Translations under genes and position numbers: made by a program | Assembly: GCF_001685355.1 (NCBI RefSeq) | Contig: NZ_CP016438.1 | Span: 7,254,001 to 7,318,000, forward strand | Reading direction: 5' to 3' | Length of the DNA stretch: 64,000 bases | Source of the DNA: Streptomyces lincolnensis | Lineage (GTDB): Bacteria > Actinomycetota > Actinomycetes > Streptomycetales > Streptomycetaceae | The notes under the pieces: model-generated | The model's database searches: none | What the model was told of the DNA's origin: nothing | The model's input: only the letters and a program-made list of their open reading frames with translations | In this document: in pieces, positions 16,318-24,127 of the stretch | Numbering within the stretch: position 1 is the stretch's first letter | How the letters are laid out: every line of letters begins with the position of its first letter

Positions 16318-18521
16318 CCGACGGCCCCGTCCACGGCACCTGGGAACCGCGCCCGGCCACCCGCTGGGAGGACGGCTTCCTCAGCGGCAACGGCCGCCAC
16401 GGCGCCCTGGTGTTCGGCGGCCCGGACGACGAGCGGGTCGTCGTGACGCACCACGGCCTCGTCCGCCCCAACGGCTCCGAACACGCCCGCCCGCCCGAGC
16501 TCGCCGCCGAACTCCCCGCGCTCCAGGACCGGTTGCTCGCCGGCGACCTGCACGCCGCCGAGAGCTTCACCGACGGACGCCCCCTCCAGTGGGTGAAGCC
16601 CTTCCACCCGGCCTTCGAGATACGGCTCCGCCGGCGACCGGGCCACGGCGGCGACTACCGCCGTAGCGTCGACTTCACCACCGGCGTCGTACAGGCCGAG
16701 TGCGCGGACGGCGGCAGCCATGTCTTCGTCTCCCGCGCCGACGACGTCATCGTCCACCGGATCACCGCCCCCGACCTGGACATCTCCCTGGACCACCGGC
16801 TCCCGGGCGCGCCCCACGACCTGGCCGTCGGCCACGGCGCCGTCCTCACCCCCGAGGGTGCCCTGCTCACCGTGCGGGCCCGCCATGCCGGGAGCGACCG
16901 CGCCTACACCGGTGTGACCCTGGTCGTGGTCACGGGCGGCCGGACCACGCTCATCCCCCCGGGCCTGCGGATCGCCGGCGCGGAGTCCGTGCTGCTGCTC
17001 ACCCGGGTGCTGTCCCACCCGGACGGGCCCGACGCCGAGGACCGGGACGCCCTCACCCACGCCCGCGCCCTCGGCGACCTGCTCCCGGACGGCGAGGACG
17101 CGTACTCCGCTCTGCTCGCCCGCCACGCCGACCTGCACCGCACGGCCTACGAGCGCGTGCGTCTCGACCTCGACGCGGATCCGGCCGAACGCGCCCTGCC
17201 GGGCTCGGAGTTGCTCACCCGGCCGGAGAGCCCCGCCCTCCTGGAGCGCCTCTTCGCCGCCGGCCGCCACCACCTGCTGTCCGCCTCCGGGATGCTGCCG
17301 CCCCGCCTGGTCGGCCTGTGGACCGGCGACTGGAACACCGCCTGGGCCGGAGCCTTCACCAACGACGCCAACCTCAACCTCCAGACCGCCTCCGCCGCTG
17401 CCGCCGCGCTCCCCGAAGTCACCGAGGCCCTCGCCTCCCTGATCCACCGTCAGCTGGACGACTGGGCTGCCAACGCCCGCGCGGTCTTCGGCATCCGCGG
17501 TGTCATGGCTCCCGCGCACACCGACGGCGAGTCCGGGCTGGCGTACCACTTCAGCCGCGAATACCCCCTGCACCTGTGGACGGCGGGCGCCGACTGGCTG
17601 CTCAAGCCGCTCGTCGACCACGACGAGACCCGCGGCGAGAAGGACTCCCGCACGGCGCACGCCCTCGCCCAGGTCGCCCTGTTCTACGAGGACTTCCTCA
17701 CCCGCACCGACGACGAGGGCCATCTGGTCGTCGTCCCCTCCTACTCGCCCGAGAACCGGCCCGCGAACGCGAGCTGGGGCGCGATCAACGCGGCCATGGA
17801 CCTGTCGGCCGCCCGGCACGCCCTGCTCACGGCCGCCGAGTACCACCCCGAGCGGGCGAGTCACTGGCGTGCCCTCGCCGACCGGCTCCCGCCCCACCGG
17901 ATCAACACCGACGGCGCCCTCGCGGAATGGGCCTGGCCAGGACTCGACGACACCTACGACCACCGCCACCTCAGCCACCTCTACGGCGTCTGGCCGCTCG
18001 ACGAGATCACCCCGTACGACACCCCGGGCCTCGCGGCGGCCGCGCACCGCGCGCTCGAACTGCGCGGCTCCGAGAACGACTCCGCCCACGGCCATCTGCA
18101 CCACGCCCTCGTCGCCGCCCGGCTGCGGGACGGGGAACGGGTCGCGCACGCCCTCGGGCAGGTGCTCAAGGGGGACTTCTTCCACACCTCCCTGATGAGC
18201 GCGCACTACCCGAACCGGCACGTCTACAACGCGGACGCCGCCCACACCCTGCCCGCCGTGCTGATCGAGATGCTCGTCCAGTCGACCCCCGACCGACTGG
18301 TCCTGCTCCCCGCGCTCCCCTCGGCCTACCCCACGGGCCGACTGACCGGCATCCGCACCCGGTTCGGCGCGGAGCTCGACCTCACATGGACGCCCGAGGC
18401 CGCGACAGCGGTCCTCAGGCCCACGCGCACCCACCGCGTGGAACTCCGTACTTCCTCCGGCACCGAGCCGCTCGACCTCGTCGCCGGGGAAGACCACGTC
18501 CTCACCTTGAGGGCGTGGTGA
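16314..18521 (+). CDS. GH95-family alpha-L-fucosidase-like enzyme
   Basis: A 735-residue family 95 protein without signal peptide. N-terminal beta-sandwich (GTWEPRPATRWEDGFLSGNGRHGALVFGG) and a helical (alpha/alpha)6 domain with LVGLWTGDWNTAWAGAFTND, PSYSPENRP (putative acid Glu near residue 480), HRHLSHLYGVWPLDEI and AHGHLHHALVAARLRDG. GH95 contains alpha-1,2-L-fucosidases and alpha-L-galactosidases. The asparagine pair that activates water in the studied enzymes (N-x-N in the TT-N-I-N region) appears here as TNDANLN, so the site is divergent. ATG at 16314 overlaps the GH42 stop by 4 bp. The expected role is removing terminal fucose (or L-galactose) from imported xyloglucan oligosaccharides. 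Confidence 0.85.
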   Translation: MTDGPVHGTWEPRPATRWEDGFLSGNGRHGALVFGGPDDERVVVTHHGLVRPNGSEHARPPELAAELPALQDRLLAGDLHAAESFTDGRPLQWVKPFHPAFEIRLRRRPGHGGDYRRSVDFTTGVVQAECADGGSHVFVSRADDVIVHRITAPDLDISLDHRLPGAPHDLAVGHGAVLTPEGALLTVRARHAGSDRAYTGVTLVVVTGGRTTLIPPGLRIAGAESVLLLTRVLSHPDGPDAEDRDALTHARALGDLLPDGEDAYSALLARHADLHRTAYERVRLDLDADPAERALPGSELLTRPESPALLERLFAAGRHHLLSASGMLPPRLVGLWTGDWNTAWAGAFTNDANLNLQTASAAAAALPEVTEALASLIHRQLDDWAANARAVFGIRGVMAPAHTDGESGLAYHFSREYPLHLWTAGADWLLKPLVDHDETRGEKDSRTAHALAQVALFYEDFLTRTDDEGHLVVVPSYSPENRPANASWGAINAAMDLSAARHALLTAAEYHPERASHWRALADRLPPHRINTDGALAEWAWPGLDDTYDHRHLSHLYGVWPLDEITPYDTPGLAAAAHRALELRGSENDSAHGHLHHALVAARLRDGERVAHALGQVLKGDFFHTSLMSAHYPNRHVYNADAAHTLPAVLIEMLVQSTPDRLVLLPALPSAYPTGRLTGIRTRFGAELDLTWTPEAATAVLRPTRTHRVELRTSSGTEPLDLVAGEDHVLTLRAW

Positions 18522-18574
18522 TCCCCCCGCATTTCCCCCCGCGATTCCCCCCACCCATGGAAAGGGACGACACC

Positions 18575-19288
18575 ATGGCACAGAGCACACTGCGCAAGAT
18601 CACCATGGCCGTTCTGGCCCCGGCGATGGCGTTCGGCGCCACCGTCGGTCTCGCCGCCACCCCCGCCGCGGCCGCCGTCTGGAACTCCTGCGCCCAGTAC
18701 GGCAACACGAGCCTGAACGGCTACACGCTCTACAACAACATCTGGGGCTCCGGCGCCGGCGCCCAGTGCATCTGGGCGAACTCCGGCACCAACTGGGGTG
18801 TCAACGCCAACCACCCCAACACCGGCGGCATCAAGTCCTACCCCAACTCCAAGAAGGTGATCAACAAGTCGATCACCTCGCTGACCTCGCTCTCCAGCAG
18901 CTACAACGTCTCCGTCCCGTCCTCCGGCGCGTACAACACGTCGTACGACATCTGGGACACCGACTACGACTACGAGATCATGCTCTGGGTCAACAAGACC
19001 GGCCCCGTCGGCCCCATCGGCTCCTCGCAGGGCAGTGTGACGGTCGGCGGGCACAGCTGGAACGTCTTCAAGGGCACCAACGGAGCCAACGAGGTCTTCT
19101 CGTTCATCCGGACCTCGAACTCCAACTCCGGCACGGTGAACATCCTGCCGATCCTGAAGTGGATCAAGGACACCAAGGGCTGGATGGGCAACGAGACCAT
19201 CGGTGACGTGCAGTTCGGCTTCGAGATCACGTCCTCGTCCGGCGGCCTGGACTTCGCCGCCAACAACGTGACGGTCAGCGGCGGCTGA
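18575..19288 (+). CDS. GH12 endo-glucanase/xyloglucanase, secreted
   Basis: A 237-residue family 12 hydrolase. Sec signal peptide with hydrophobic core and ATPAAAA cleavage region, then a single catalytic domain: SCAQYGNTSLNGYTLYNNIWG, nucleophile Glu in YDYEIMLWVNK (near residue 133) and acid/base Glu in FGFEITSSSGG (near residue 216). Both catalytic glutamates are present. I choose the ATG at 18575 because GGAAAGGGA lies just upstream; the in-frame ATG at 18557 overlaps that ribosome binding site. GH12 includes beta-1,4-glucanases and xyloglucan-specific endo-glucanases, and the neighbours argue for the latter. It closes the GH74-GH42-GH95-GH12 operon. Confidence 0.9.
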   Translation: MAQSTLRKITMAVLAPAMAFGATVGLAATPAAAAVWNSCAQYGNTSLNGYTLYNNIWGSGAGAQCIWANSGTNWGVNANHPNTGGIKSYPNSKKVINKSITSLTSLSSSYNVSVPSSGAYNTSYDIWDTDYDYEIMLWVNKTGPVGPIGSSQGSVTVGGHSWNVFKGTNGANEVFSFIRTSNSNSGTVNILPILKWIKDTKGWMGNETIGDVQFGFEITSSSGGLDFAANNVTVSGG

Positions 19289-19320
19289 TCATCCGTCAGG
19301 GGCCGGGGCCGGCCGTGCCG

Positions 19321-20508
19321 TCAGGCGCGGTCGACCTCGGCCCGCAGCGCGTCGTAGTCGGCGAAGACCGCGTCCACGTCGGCGCGCGTCAGGCCGTAGC
19401 GGGCCAGATCGTAGGTGTGCCGGGGCCCGCCCTTGGGCCGGGCGGCGACCGAGTCCAGCCGGGCCGCCTCGGCGTCGGTCCAGCGGGCGCCGACGGCGTC
19501 GTAGAGCTTCGGGGCGCTCGCGGCCGGGTCGGTGCCGAGCCAGGAGTACGGGACGTCCACCAGCGCCTCGCGGGGAATGCCGGCCCGGGCCGCGAGCCCG
19601 CGCTGTACCGAGCGGCTCAGCAGGTCGAGCCAGGTGGCGCCGAGCGCGTGCGGGTCCACCGTGCGCCGGGACAGCGCCATACCGCACTCGACCAGGCTGC
19701 AGAACGAGGCGACGGCGGTCGCCGGGTCGCGGTGCGTCCACACGAGCGTGGCGTCCGGGAACACCTCGAACAGGGCGTCGAGGTTGCCGGTGTGCATGGG
19801 GGACTTCAGGATCCAGCGGCGGCGCGGACGGCCGTACTGGAGCACCTGGAAGCACTGCTTGAGATGGCGGTAGTCGGGCACGAAGTCCCGCTCGAACTGC
19901 CGGGCGTGGTACTCCGGCAGCCGGGCCTGGGACAGCGGCACCAGGGCGTGCGGCAGGAGGAACGTGCACTCCTCCGGGCCCTCGGCGGTCATCGGATGGA
20001 TGTCGCGGAAACGGGGCGTGAGCAGATACGTGCCGGTGAGCATCCGCTGCGCCGCCTTGACCGCCTTGTGCCGCTCCTGGGGCGAGGGTTCCAGGCCGGG
20101 GGCGAGCAGCTCCCACAGGCGGGGGCAGCGGTGGTCCTCGGACAGGGAGAGCACGTTGTGGGTGAGCGTGGTGGCGGTGCGCGGCAGGCCCACCACGAAC
20201 ACCGGCCTCTCGACGGTCTCCCGCTCGATCGCGGGCTGCTCGGCGATCAGCCGCCGGATCCGGGCCCGGTTGGTCAGATGCCTGCGCACATGGCCCTGCG
20301 CCGACTGCCAGCCGACCGGCGACAGCTCCTCGTCGGCCGCCCACTCACGCAGCAGGAGCCGGAAGCCGTCGACGAACCACTCGTCCCCGTCCGCCTGCCC
20401 GGCCCCGCCGAGGATCCGGTCGAAGACCCGGACCGGGTCACGCCGGGACCCCAGCGCCGGCCGCGTCAGGAGATTGGCCAGCGTCAGGGGCAGGGGAGCG
20501 GAGGGCAC
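19321..20508 (-). CDS. sulfotransferase family protein
   Basis: About 395 residues. The P-loop-like 5'-phosphosulfate motif FVVGLPRTATTLTHNVL and the downstream WILKSPMHTGNLDALFEVFPDA plus VWTHRDPATAVASFCSL (3'-phosphate-binding strand and Arg/Ser) mark it as a PAPS-dependent sulfotransferase. I place the start at GTG 20508, which follows AAAGGAAG at good spacing; the in-frame ATG at 20541 is an alternative. It is soluble, with no signal peptide. It stands convergent to GH12 and is separated from GH31 upstream by a strong terminator, so it is probably an independent gene and not a part of the sugar pathway. Its substrate is unknown. Confidence 0.8.
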   Translation of the reverse strand: MPSAPLPLTLANLLTRPALGSRRDPVRVFDRILGGAGQADGDEWFVDGFRLLLREWAADEELSPVGWQSAQGHVRRHLTNRARIRRLIAEQPAIERETVERPVFVVGLPRTATTLTHNVLSLSEDHRCPRLWELLAPGLEPSPQERHKAVKAAQRMLTGTYLLTPRFRDIHPMTAEGPEECTFLLPHALVPLSQARLPEYHARQFERDFVPDYRHLKQCFQVLQYGRPRRRWILKSPMHTGNLDALFEVFPDATLVWTHRDPATAVASFCSLVECGMALSRRTVDPHALGATWLDLLSRSVQRGLAARAGIPREALVDVPYSWLGTDPAASAPKLYDAVGARWTDAEAARLDSVAARPKGGPRHTYDLARYGLTRADVDAVFADYDALRAEVDRA

Positions 20509-20619
20509 GAGGCGGCTTCCTTTCGTCGAGGCGGATCTCATCGAGGCGGGGCGACTGCTCGATCGCCCAACCAGCTTGCCTGACTGGTGAGTTCGCCCGA
20601 ACACCACCCCCCCCTGTGC

Positions 20620-20658
20620 GGGTGCGGTCGGCCTCTCCCCCGCAGGCCGACCGCACCC
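20620..20658 (-). terminator. hairpin terminator after lacI-GH31 operon
   Basis: A perfect 15-bp inverted repeat (GGGTGCGGTCGGCCT at 20620-20634 with its complement at 20644-20658, 9-nt loop), 24 bp beyond the GH31 stop on the minus strand. It separates the GH31 transcript from the sulfotransferase gene. Confidence 0.8.
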
Positions 20659-20681
20659 GGCCGGATTCCCGGCCGCCGCCG

Positions 20682-22730
20682 CTACTCGGCGACCGGGAGG
20701 CTCGCCCCGTCCCGCAGGAACAGCGGGATGCGGTCCAGCGGGGCGTCGACCGTCACGGTCGTACCGCCCTGGTACGTCTCACCCGTCCACGCGTCCGTCC
20801 AGGCCGCGCCCGCCGGCAGATACGTCGTGCGGACCGTGGCGCCCGCCGTCAGCACCGGCGCGACCAGCAGATCGGCGCCGAAGAGATAGGCGTCGTCCAC
20901 CGACCAGGCCGCCTGGTCCTCGGGGAACTCCAGGAACAGCGGCCGCATGACCGGCAGCCCCTGCTCGTGCGCCTCGCGCATGACCGTCAGGACGTACGGC
21001 TTCAGGCGCTCGCGCAGCCGCAGGTAGCGCTCCATGATCGCGCCGGCCTCCTCGCCGTACGACCACACCTCGTTCGGGCCGCCGGTCATCTCCGGGCCGA
21101 GCGGCATACCCGGGTCGCGGAAGCCGTGCAGGCGCATCAGCGGGGACAGCGCGCCGAACTGGAACCAGCGGACCATGACCTCCTGGTACGCAGGGTCGCT
21201 CGGGTCGCCGCCGTGGAAGCCGCCGATGTCGGTGTTCCACCAGGGGATGCCCGACAGGGAGGTGTTGAGACCGGCCGCGATCTGGCGGCGCAGGGTCGGG
21301 AAGTCGGTGCCGATGTCGCCGGACCACAGGGCGGCGCCGTAGCGCTGACTGCCCGCCCACGCCGAGCGGTTGAGGGTGATGACCTCCTCGTCGGCGGCGC
21401 TGAGACCCTCGTGGAAGGTGCGGGCGTTCTCGGCCGGGTAGATGTTGCCGACCTCCAGGCCTGGACCCGCCCAGTAGCGCAGGTTCTCCTGGAAGCCCGG
21501 CTTCAGCTCCGGCTCGCAGGCGTCCAGCCAGAAGGCGGTGATGCCGTACCGGTCGAGGTAGTTCTCCTTCACCTTCGACCACACGAAGTCACGGGCGTCC
21601 GGGTTGGTGGCGTCGTAGAAGGCGACCTGGACGGTGGAGGCGACCTCCTTGTCCGGCCAGTCGGCGTGCGCCATCGGACCGTACTGGGTGCCGATGAAGT
21701 AGCCGCGCTGCTCCATGACCGGGTGGTTCTCGGAGAGGGGCGAGACCGACGGCCAGACGGAGACGACGAGCTTGATGCCCATCTCCTCCAGCTCGCGCAC
21801 CATCGCGGCCGGGTCCGGCCATTCGCTCAGGTCGAACTTCCACTCGCCCAGGTGCGTCCAGTGGAAGAAGTCGCAGACGATCGCGGAGATCGGCAGTCCG
21901 CGCCGCTTGTACTCCCGGGCCACGGCGAGGAGTTCGTCCTGGGTGCGGTAGCGCAGCTTGCACTGCCAGAAGCCCGCCGCCCACTCGGGCATCATCGGCG
22001 TACGGCCCGTCACCGCGCTGTAGGCGCGCTGCGCGGCGGCCGGGGCGCCCGCGGTGATCCAGTAGTCGATCTGGCGGGCGGAGTCGGCGACCCACCGGGT
22101 GCCGTTGTGCGCCAGCTCCACGCGGCCGATCGCCGGGTTGTTCCACAGCAGGGTGTAGCCGCGGCTGGAGGTCAGGACCGGGATGCCGACCTCGGCGTTG
22201 CGCTGGACCAGGTCCAGGACCAGGCCCTTCTGGTCGAGGCGGCCGTGCTGGTGCTGGCCGAGGCCGTACAGCTTCTCGTCGTCGTAGGCGGCGAAGCGCT
22301 GCTCCAGGCGGTGGTGTCCGTTGCCGACCGCCGTGTAGAGGCGCGAGCCCGGCCACCAGAAGTGGGCGCGCTCCTCGGACAGCAGTTCCGTGAGGTCGTC
22401 CGTGCGCAGGAAGCGGATCAGGCCCTCGGCGTCGACCTCGACGGTCAGCGAGCCGACGGTCAGTGACCCCCGCCCGTCCTCGATCTTGACGGCGGACTCG
22501 GTGGCCGGCGCCTCGTCCAGCAGTGCGCCCGGCAGCCCCTCCAGGACGGGGCCGCCGAGCCGGGCCCGGACCCGGACCGCGTCGGGACCCCACGGCTCGA
22601 TGCGCAGGGTCTCCTGACGGCCGCTCCACTCCAGCGCGCCGTCCCGTTCGCGGAACGTGCCGACGGTGGGTGACGACTGCGCGAGGCTGACCTCGCCGGT
22701 CGGGATCTGGGTTTCGGCAGGCTGATTCAC
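20682..22730 (-). CDS. GH31 alpha-xylosidase-type glycosidase, cytoplasmic
   Basis: A 682-residue family 31 alpha-glycosidase with no signal peptide. N-terminal beta-sandwich, then the barrel with EWAAGFWQCKLRYRTQDELL, ISAIVCDFFHWTHLGEWKFD, the nucleophile Asp in AFWLDACEPE (near residue 403) and the acid/base Asp in LWSGDIGTDF (near residue 472), followed by SLSGIPWWNTDIGGF. The short WLDACEPE form and the DFFHW signature are seen in alpha-xylosidases of the YicI type. GTG start at 22730 with GGGAG upstream. It lies 159 bp downstream of lacI on the same strand with no terminator between, so the two are probably co-transcribed. Role: removing the alpha-1,6-xylose from the non-reducing end of xyloglucan oligosaccharides. 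Confidence 0.9.
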   Translation of the reverse strand: MNQPAETQIPTGEVSLAQSSPTVGTFRERDGALEWSGRQETLRIEPWGPDAVRVRARLGGPVLEGLPGALLDEAPATESAVKIEDGRGSLTVGSLTVEVDAEGLIRFLRTDDLTELLSEERAHFWWPGSRLYTAVGNGHHRLEQRFAAYDDEKLYGLGQHQHGRLDQKGLVLDLVQRNAEVGIPVLTSSRGYTLLWNNPAIGRVELAHNGTRWVADSARQIDYWITAGAPAAAQRAYSAVTGRTPMMPEWAAGFWQCKLRYRTQDELLAVAREYKRRGLPISAIVCDFFHWTHLGEWKFDLSEWPDPAAMVRELEEMGIKLVVSVWPSVSPLSENHPVMEQRGYFIGTQYGPMAHADWPDKEVASTVQVAFYDATNPDARDFVWSKVKENYLDRYGITAFWLDACEPELKPGFQENLRYWAGPGLEVGNIYPAENARTFHEGLSAADEEVITLNRSAWAGSQRYGAALWSGDIGTDFPTLRRQIAAGLNTSLSGIPWWNTDIGGFHGGDPSDPAYQEVMVRWFQFGALSPLMRLHGFRDPGMPLGPEMTGGPNEVWSYGEEAGAIMERYLRLRERLKPYVLTVMREAHEQGLPVMRPLFLEFPEDQAAWSVDDAYLFGADLLVAPVLTAGATVRTTYLPAGAAWTDAWTGETYQGGTTVTVDAPLDRIPLFLRDGASLPVAE

Positions 22731-22833
22731 GTGGGGTGCTCCCGGAGTAAGGAGGACGGGGAGGACGGGGTGGAGACATGGGTGTGCCCCGGTGGGGCAC
22801 GGTGGTGAAAGAACGTCAGGAGTGCGTGCGGGT

Positions 22834-22891
22834 GCTTCTGGTGTGCAACTGGAGCTTCTGGGCTGCTTCCGGTGTGCTTCTGTCGTGCTTC
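22834..22891 (-). repeat. phased GAAGC half-site array between lacI and GH31
   Basis: On the minus strand GAAGC (plus strand GCTTC) occurs five times, beginning at plus positions 22834, 22854, 22865, 22876 and 22887; spacings are 20, 11, 11 and 11 nt. The copy at 22887-22891 overlaps the lacI stop codon. GAAGC is the inner half of the operator TCGAAGC/GCTTCGA of this locus, and 11 nt is about one helical turn. Function unproven. Confidence 0.55.
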
Positions 22892-23903
22892 AGGACGCCG
22901 ACGGCGCCGGGCCCGTGCTGGCCCTGACCGTCAACTCGGGCGCGATCAGCACGACTTCGTCGGTGCCCCTGCCTTCGAGCTTGGCCACCAGCCGCGCCAC
23001 GGCGTGCCGGCCCATCTCCTGAGCGGGGATGGCGACCGACGTCAGCCGCACCGAGGCCTGGACGGCGACCTGGTCGGGGCAGATCGCCACCACCGACACG
23101 TCCTCGGGGACGGCCCTGCCCTGCTGGCGCAGCAGGGCGAGCAGCGGTTCGACCGCCGACTCGTTCTGGACGACGAACCCGGTGGTGGTGGGGCGTTCGT
23201 CGAGGACCCGGGCGAGGGTCACGGCCATCGCGTCGTAGCCGCCGTCGCACGGCCGGTGCAGCAGCCGCACGCCCAACTCCCCGGCGCGCGACCGCAGTCC
23301 GTCGAGCGTGCGCTCGGCGAAGCCGGTGTGCCGCTCGTAGACCGCCGGGGCCTCGCCGATGACAGCGATGTCGCGGTGCCCCAGCTTCGCCAGGTGTTCC
23401 ACGCACAGCGCGCCCGTCGCCCGGAAGTCCAGGTCCACGCAGGTCAGCTCCGAGGTGTCGGCGGGCAGACCGATGAGGACGGAGGGCTGGTCGGTGCCGC
23501 GCAGCAACGGCAGCCGCTCGTCGTCGAGTTCCACGTCCATGACGATCATCGCGTCGGCGAGCCCGCTGCCGGTGACGCGGCGTACGGCGTCGGGACCCTC
23601 CTCGCCGGTGAGCAGCAGGACGTCGTAGCCGTGTGTGCGGGCCGTGGTGGCGACCGCGATGGCGATCTCCATCATCACCGGTACGTACATGTCGGTGCGC
23701 AGGGGGATCATCAGCGCGATGATGTTCGACTTGCTGCTGGCCAGGGCGCGGGCGCCCGCGTTCGGGTGGTAGCCCAGCTCGCGGATGCTCTCCTCGACCC
23801 GCTGCCGGGTGGCACCGGAGATGGACCGCTTGCCGCTGAGGACATAGCTCACCGTGCTCGCCGAGACTCCGGCGTGCTGGGCGACCTCGGCGAGGGTGAC
23901 CAT
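22890..23903 (-). CDS. LacI-family transcriptional regulator of the xyloglucan locus
   Basis: 337 residues, the normal LacI length. The N-terminal helix-turn-helix and hinge (TLAEVAQHAGVSASTVSYVLSG ... LGYHPNAGARALASSKSN) precede a periplasmic-binding-protein-like sugar-sensing domain (ALMIPLRTDMYVPVMMEIA, GFVVQNESAVEPLLALL, SVRLTSVAIP). I start at ATG 23903, which follows GGAGAG, rather than at upstream in-frame codons, because the DNA-binding domain begins there. Two palindromes matching those before the GH3 and transporter genes lie 19 and 104 bp upstream, which points to autoregulation. It likely represses the locus until a xyloglucan-derived oligosaccharide binds (inference). Confidence 0.9.
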   Translation of the reverse strand: MVTLAEVAQHAGVSASTVSYVLSGKRSISGATRQRVEESIRELGYHPNAGARALASSKSNIIALMIPLRTDMYVPVMMEIAIAVATTARTHGYDVLLLTGEEGPDAVRRVTGSGLADAMIVMDVELDDERLPLLRGTDQPSVLIGLPADTSELTCVDLDFRATGALCVEHLAKLGHRDIAVIGEAPAVYERHTGFAERTLDGLRSRAGELGVRLLHRPCDGGYDAMAVTLARVLDERPTTTGFVVQNESAVEPLLALLRQQGRAVPEDVSVVAICPDQVAVQASVRLTSVAIPAQEMGRHAVARLVAKLEGRGTDEVVLIAPELTVRASTGPAPSAS

Positions 23904-23921
23904 CCAGCTCTCCAAGCTTTG

Positions 23922-23934
23922 TGAAGCGCTTCGA
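23922..23934. promoter_or_regulatory. LacI-type operator next to lacI start
   Basis: TGAAGCGCTTCGA, one mismatch from the full TCGAAGCGCTTCGA palindrome, 19 bp upstream of the lacI start. Binding here would block transcription or early elongation of lacI. Confidence 0.65.
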
Positions 23935-24006
23935 CAGTGCGCAGTGCGAACAACGGCGGGTGAGGGTGGTTCGACAGTAGCTCCACCGGGAGTGGGTGTC
24001 CATAGG

Positions 24007-24026
24007 TTGTCGAAGCGCTTCGACAA
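24007..24026. promoter_or_regulatory. longest LacI-type operator, 20-bp perfect palindrome
   Basis: TTGTCGAAGCGCTTCGACAA is the best version of the operator in the window. The gap 23904-24127 also holds extra TTCGACAG half-sites near 23930, 23970 and 24031. The site is nearer to lacI in function, but it also lies about 100 bp upstream of the divergent kinase gene. Confidence 0.75.
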
Positions 24027-24127
24027 GAGACTTCGACAGAAGGCCCGCGGACCTGGCGGCCCGCTCGGGTGGCGGGCGGCCTGTCCGGTCTTCCCGAGGT
24101 GCGGGTTCCTCCCTACCATGACCGGCC

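Noticed and set aside
19321..20508. Sulfotransferase as part of the xyloglucan pathway
   Set aside because: Xyloglucan is not sulfated, a strong terminator separates it from GH31 and no locus operator lies before it; it was kept as an independent gene.
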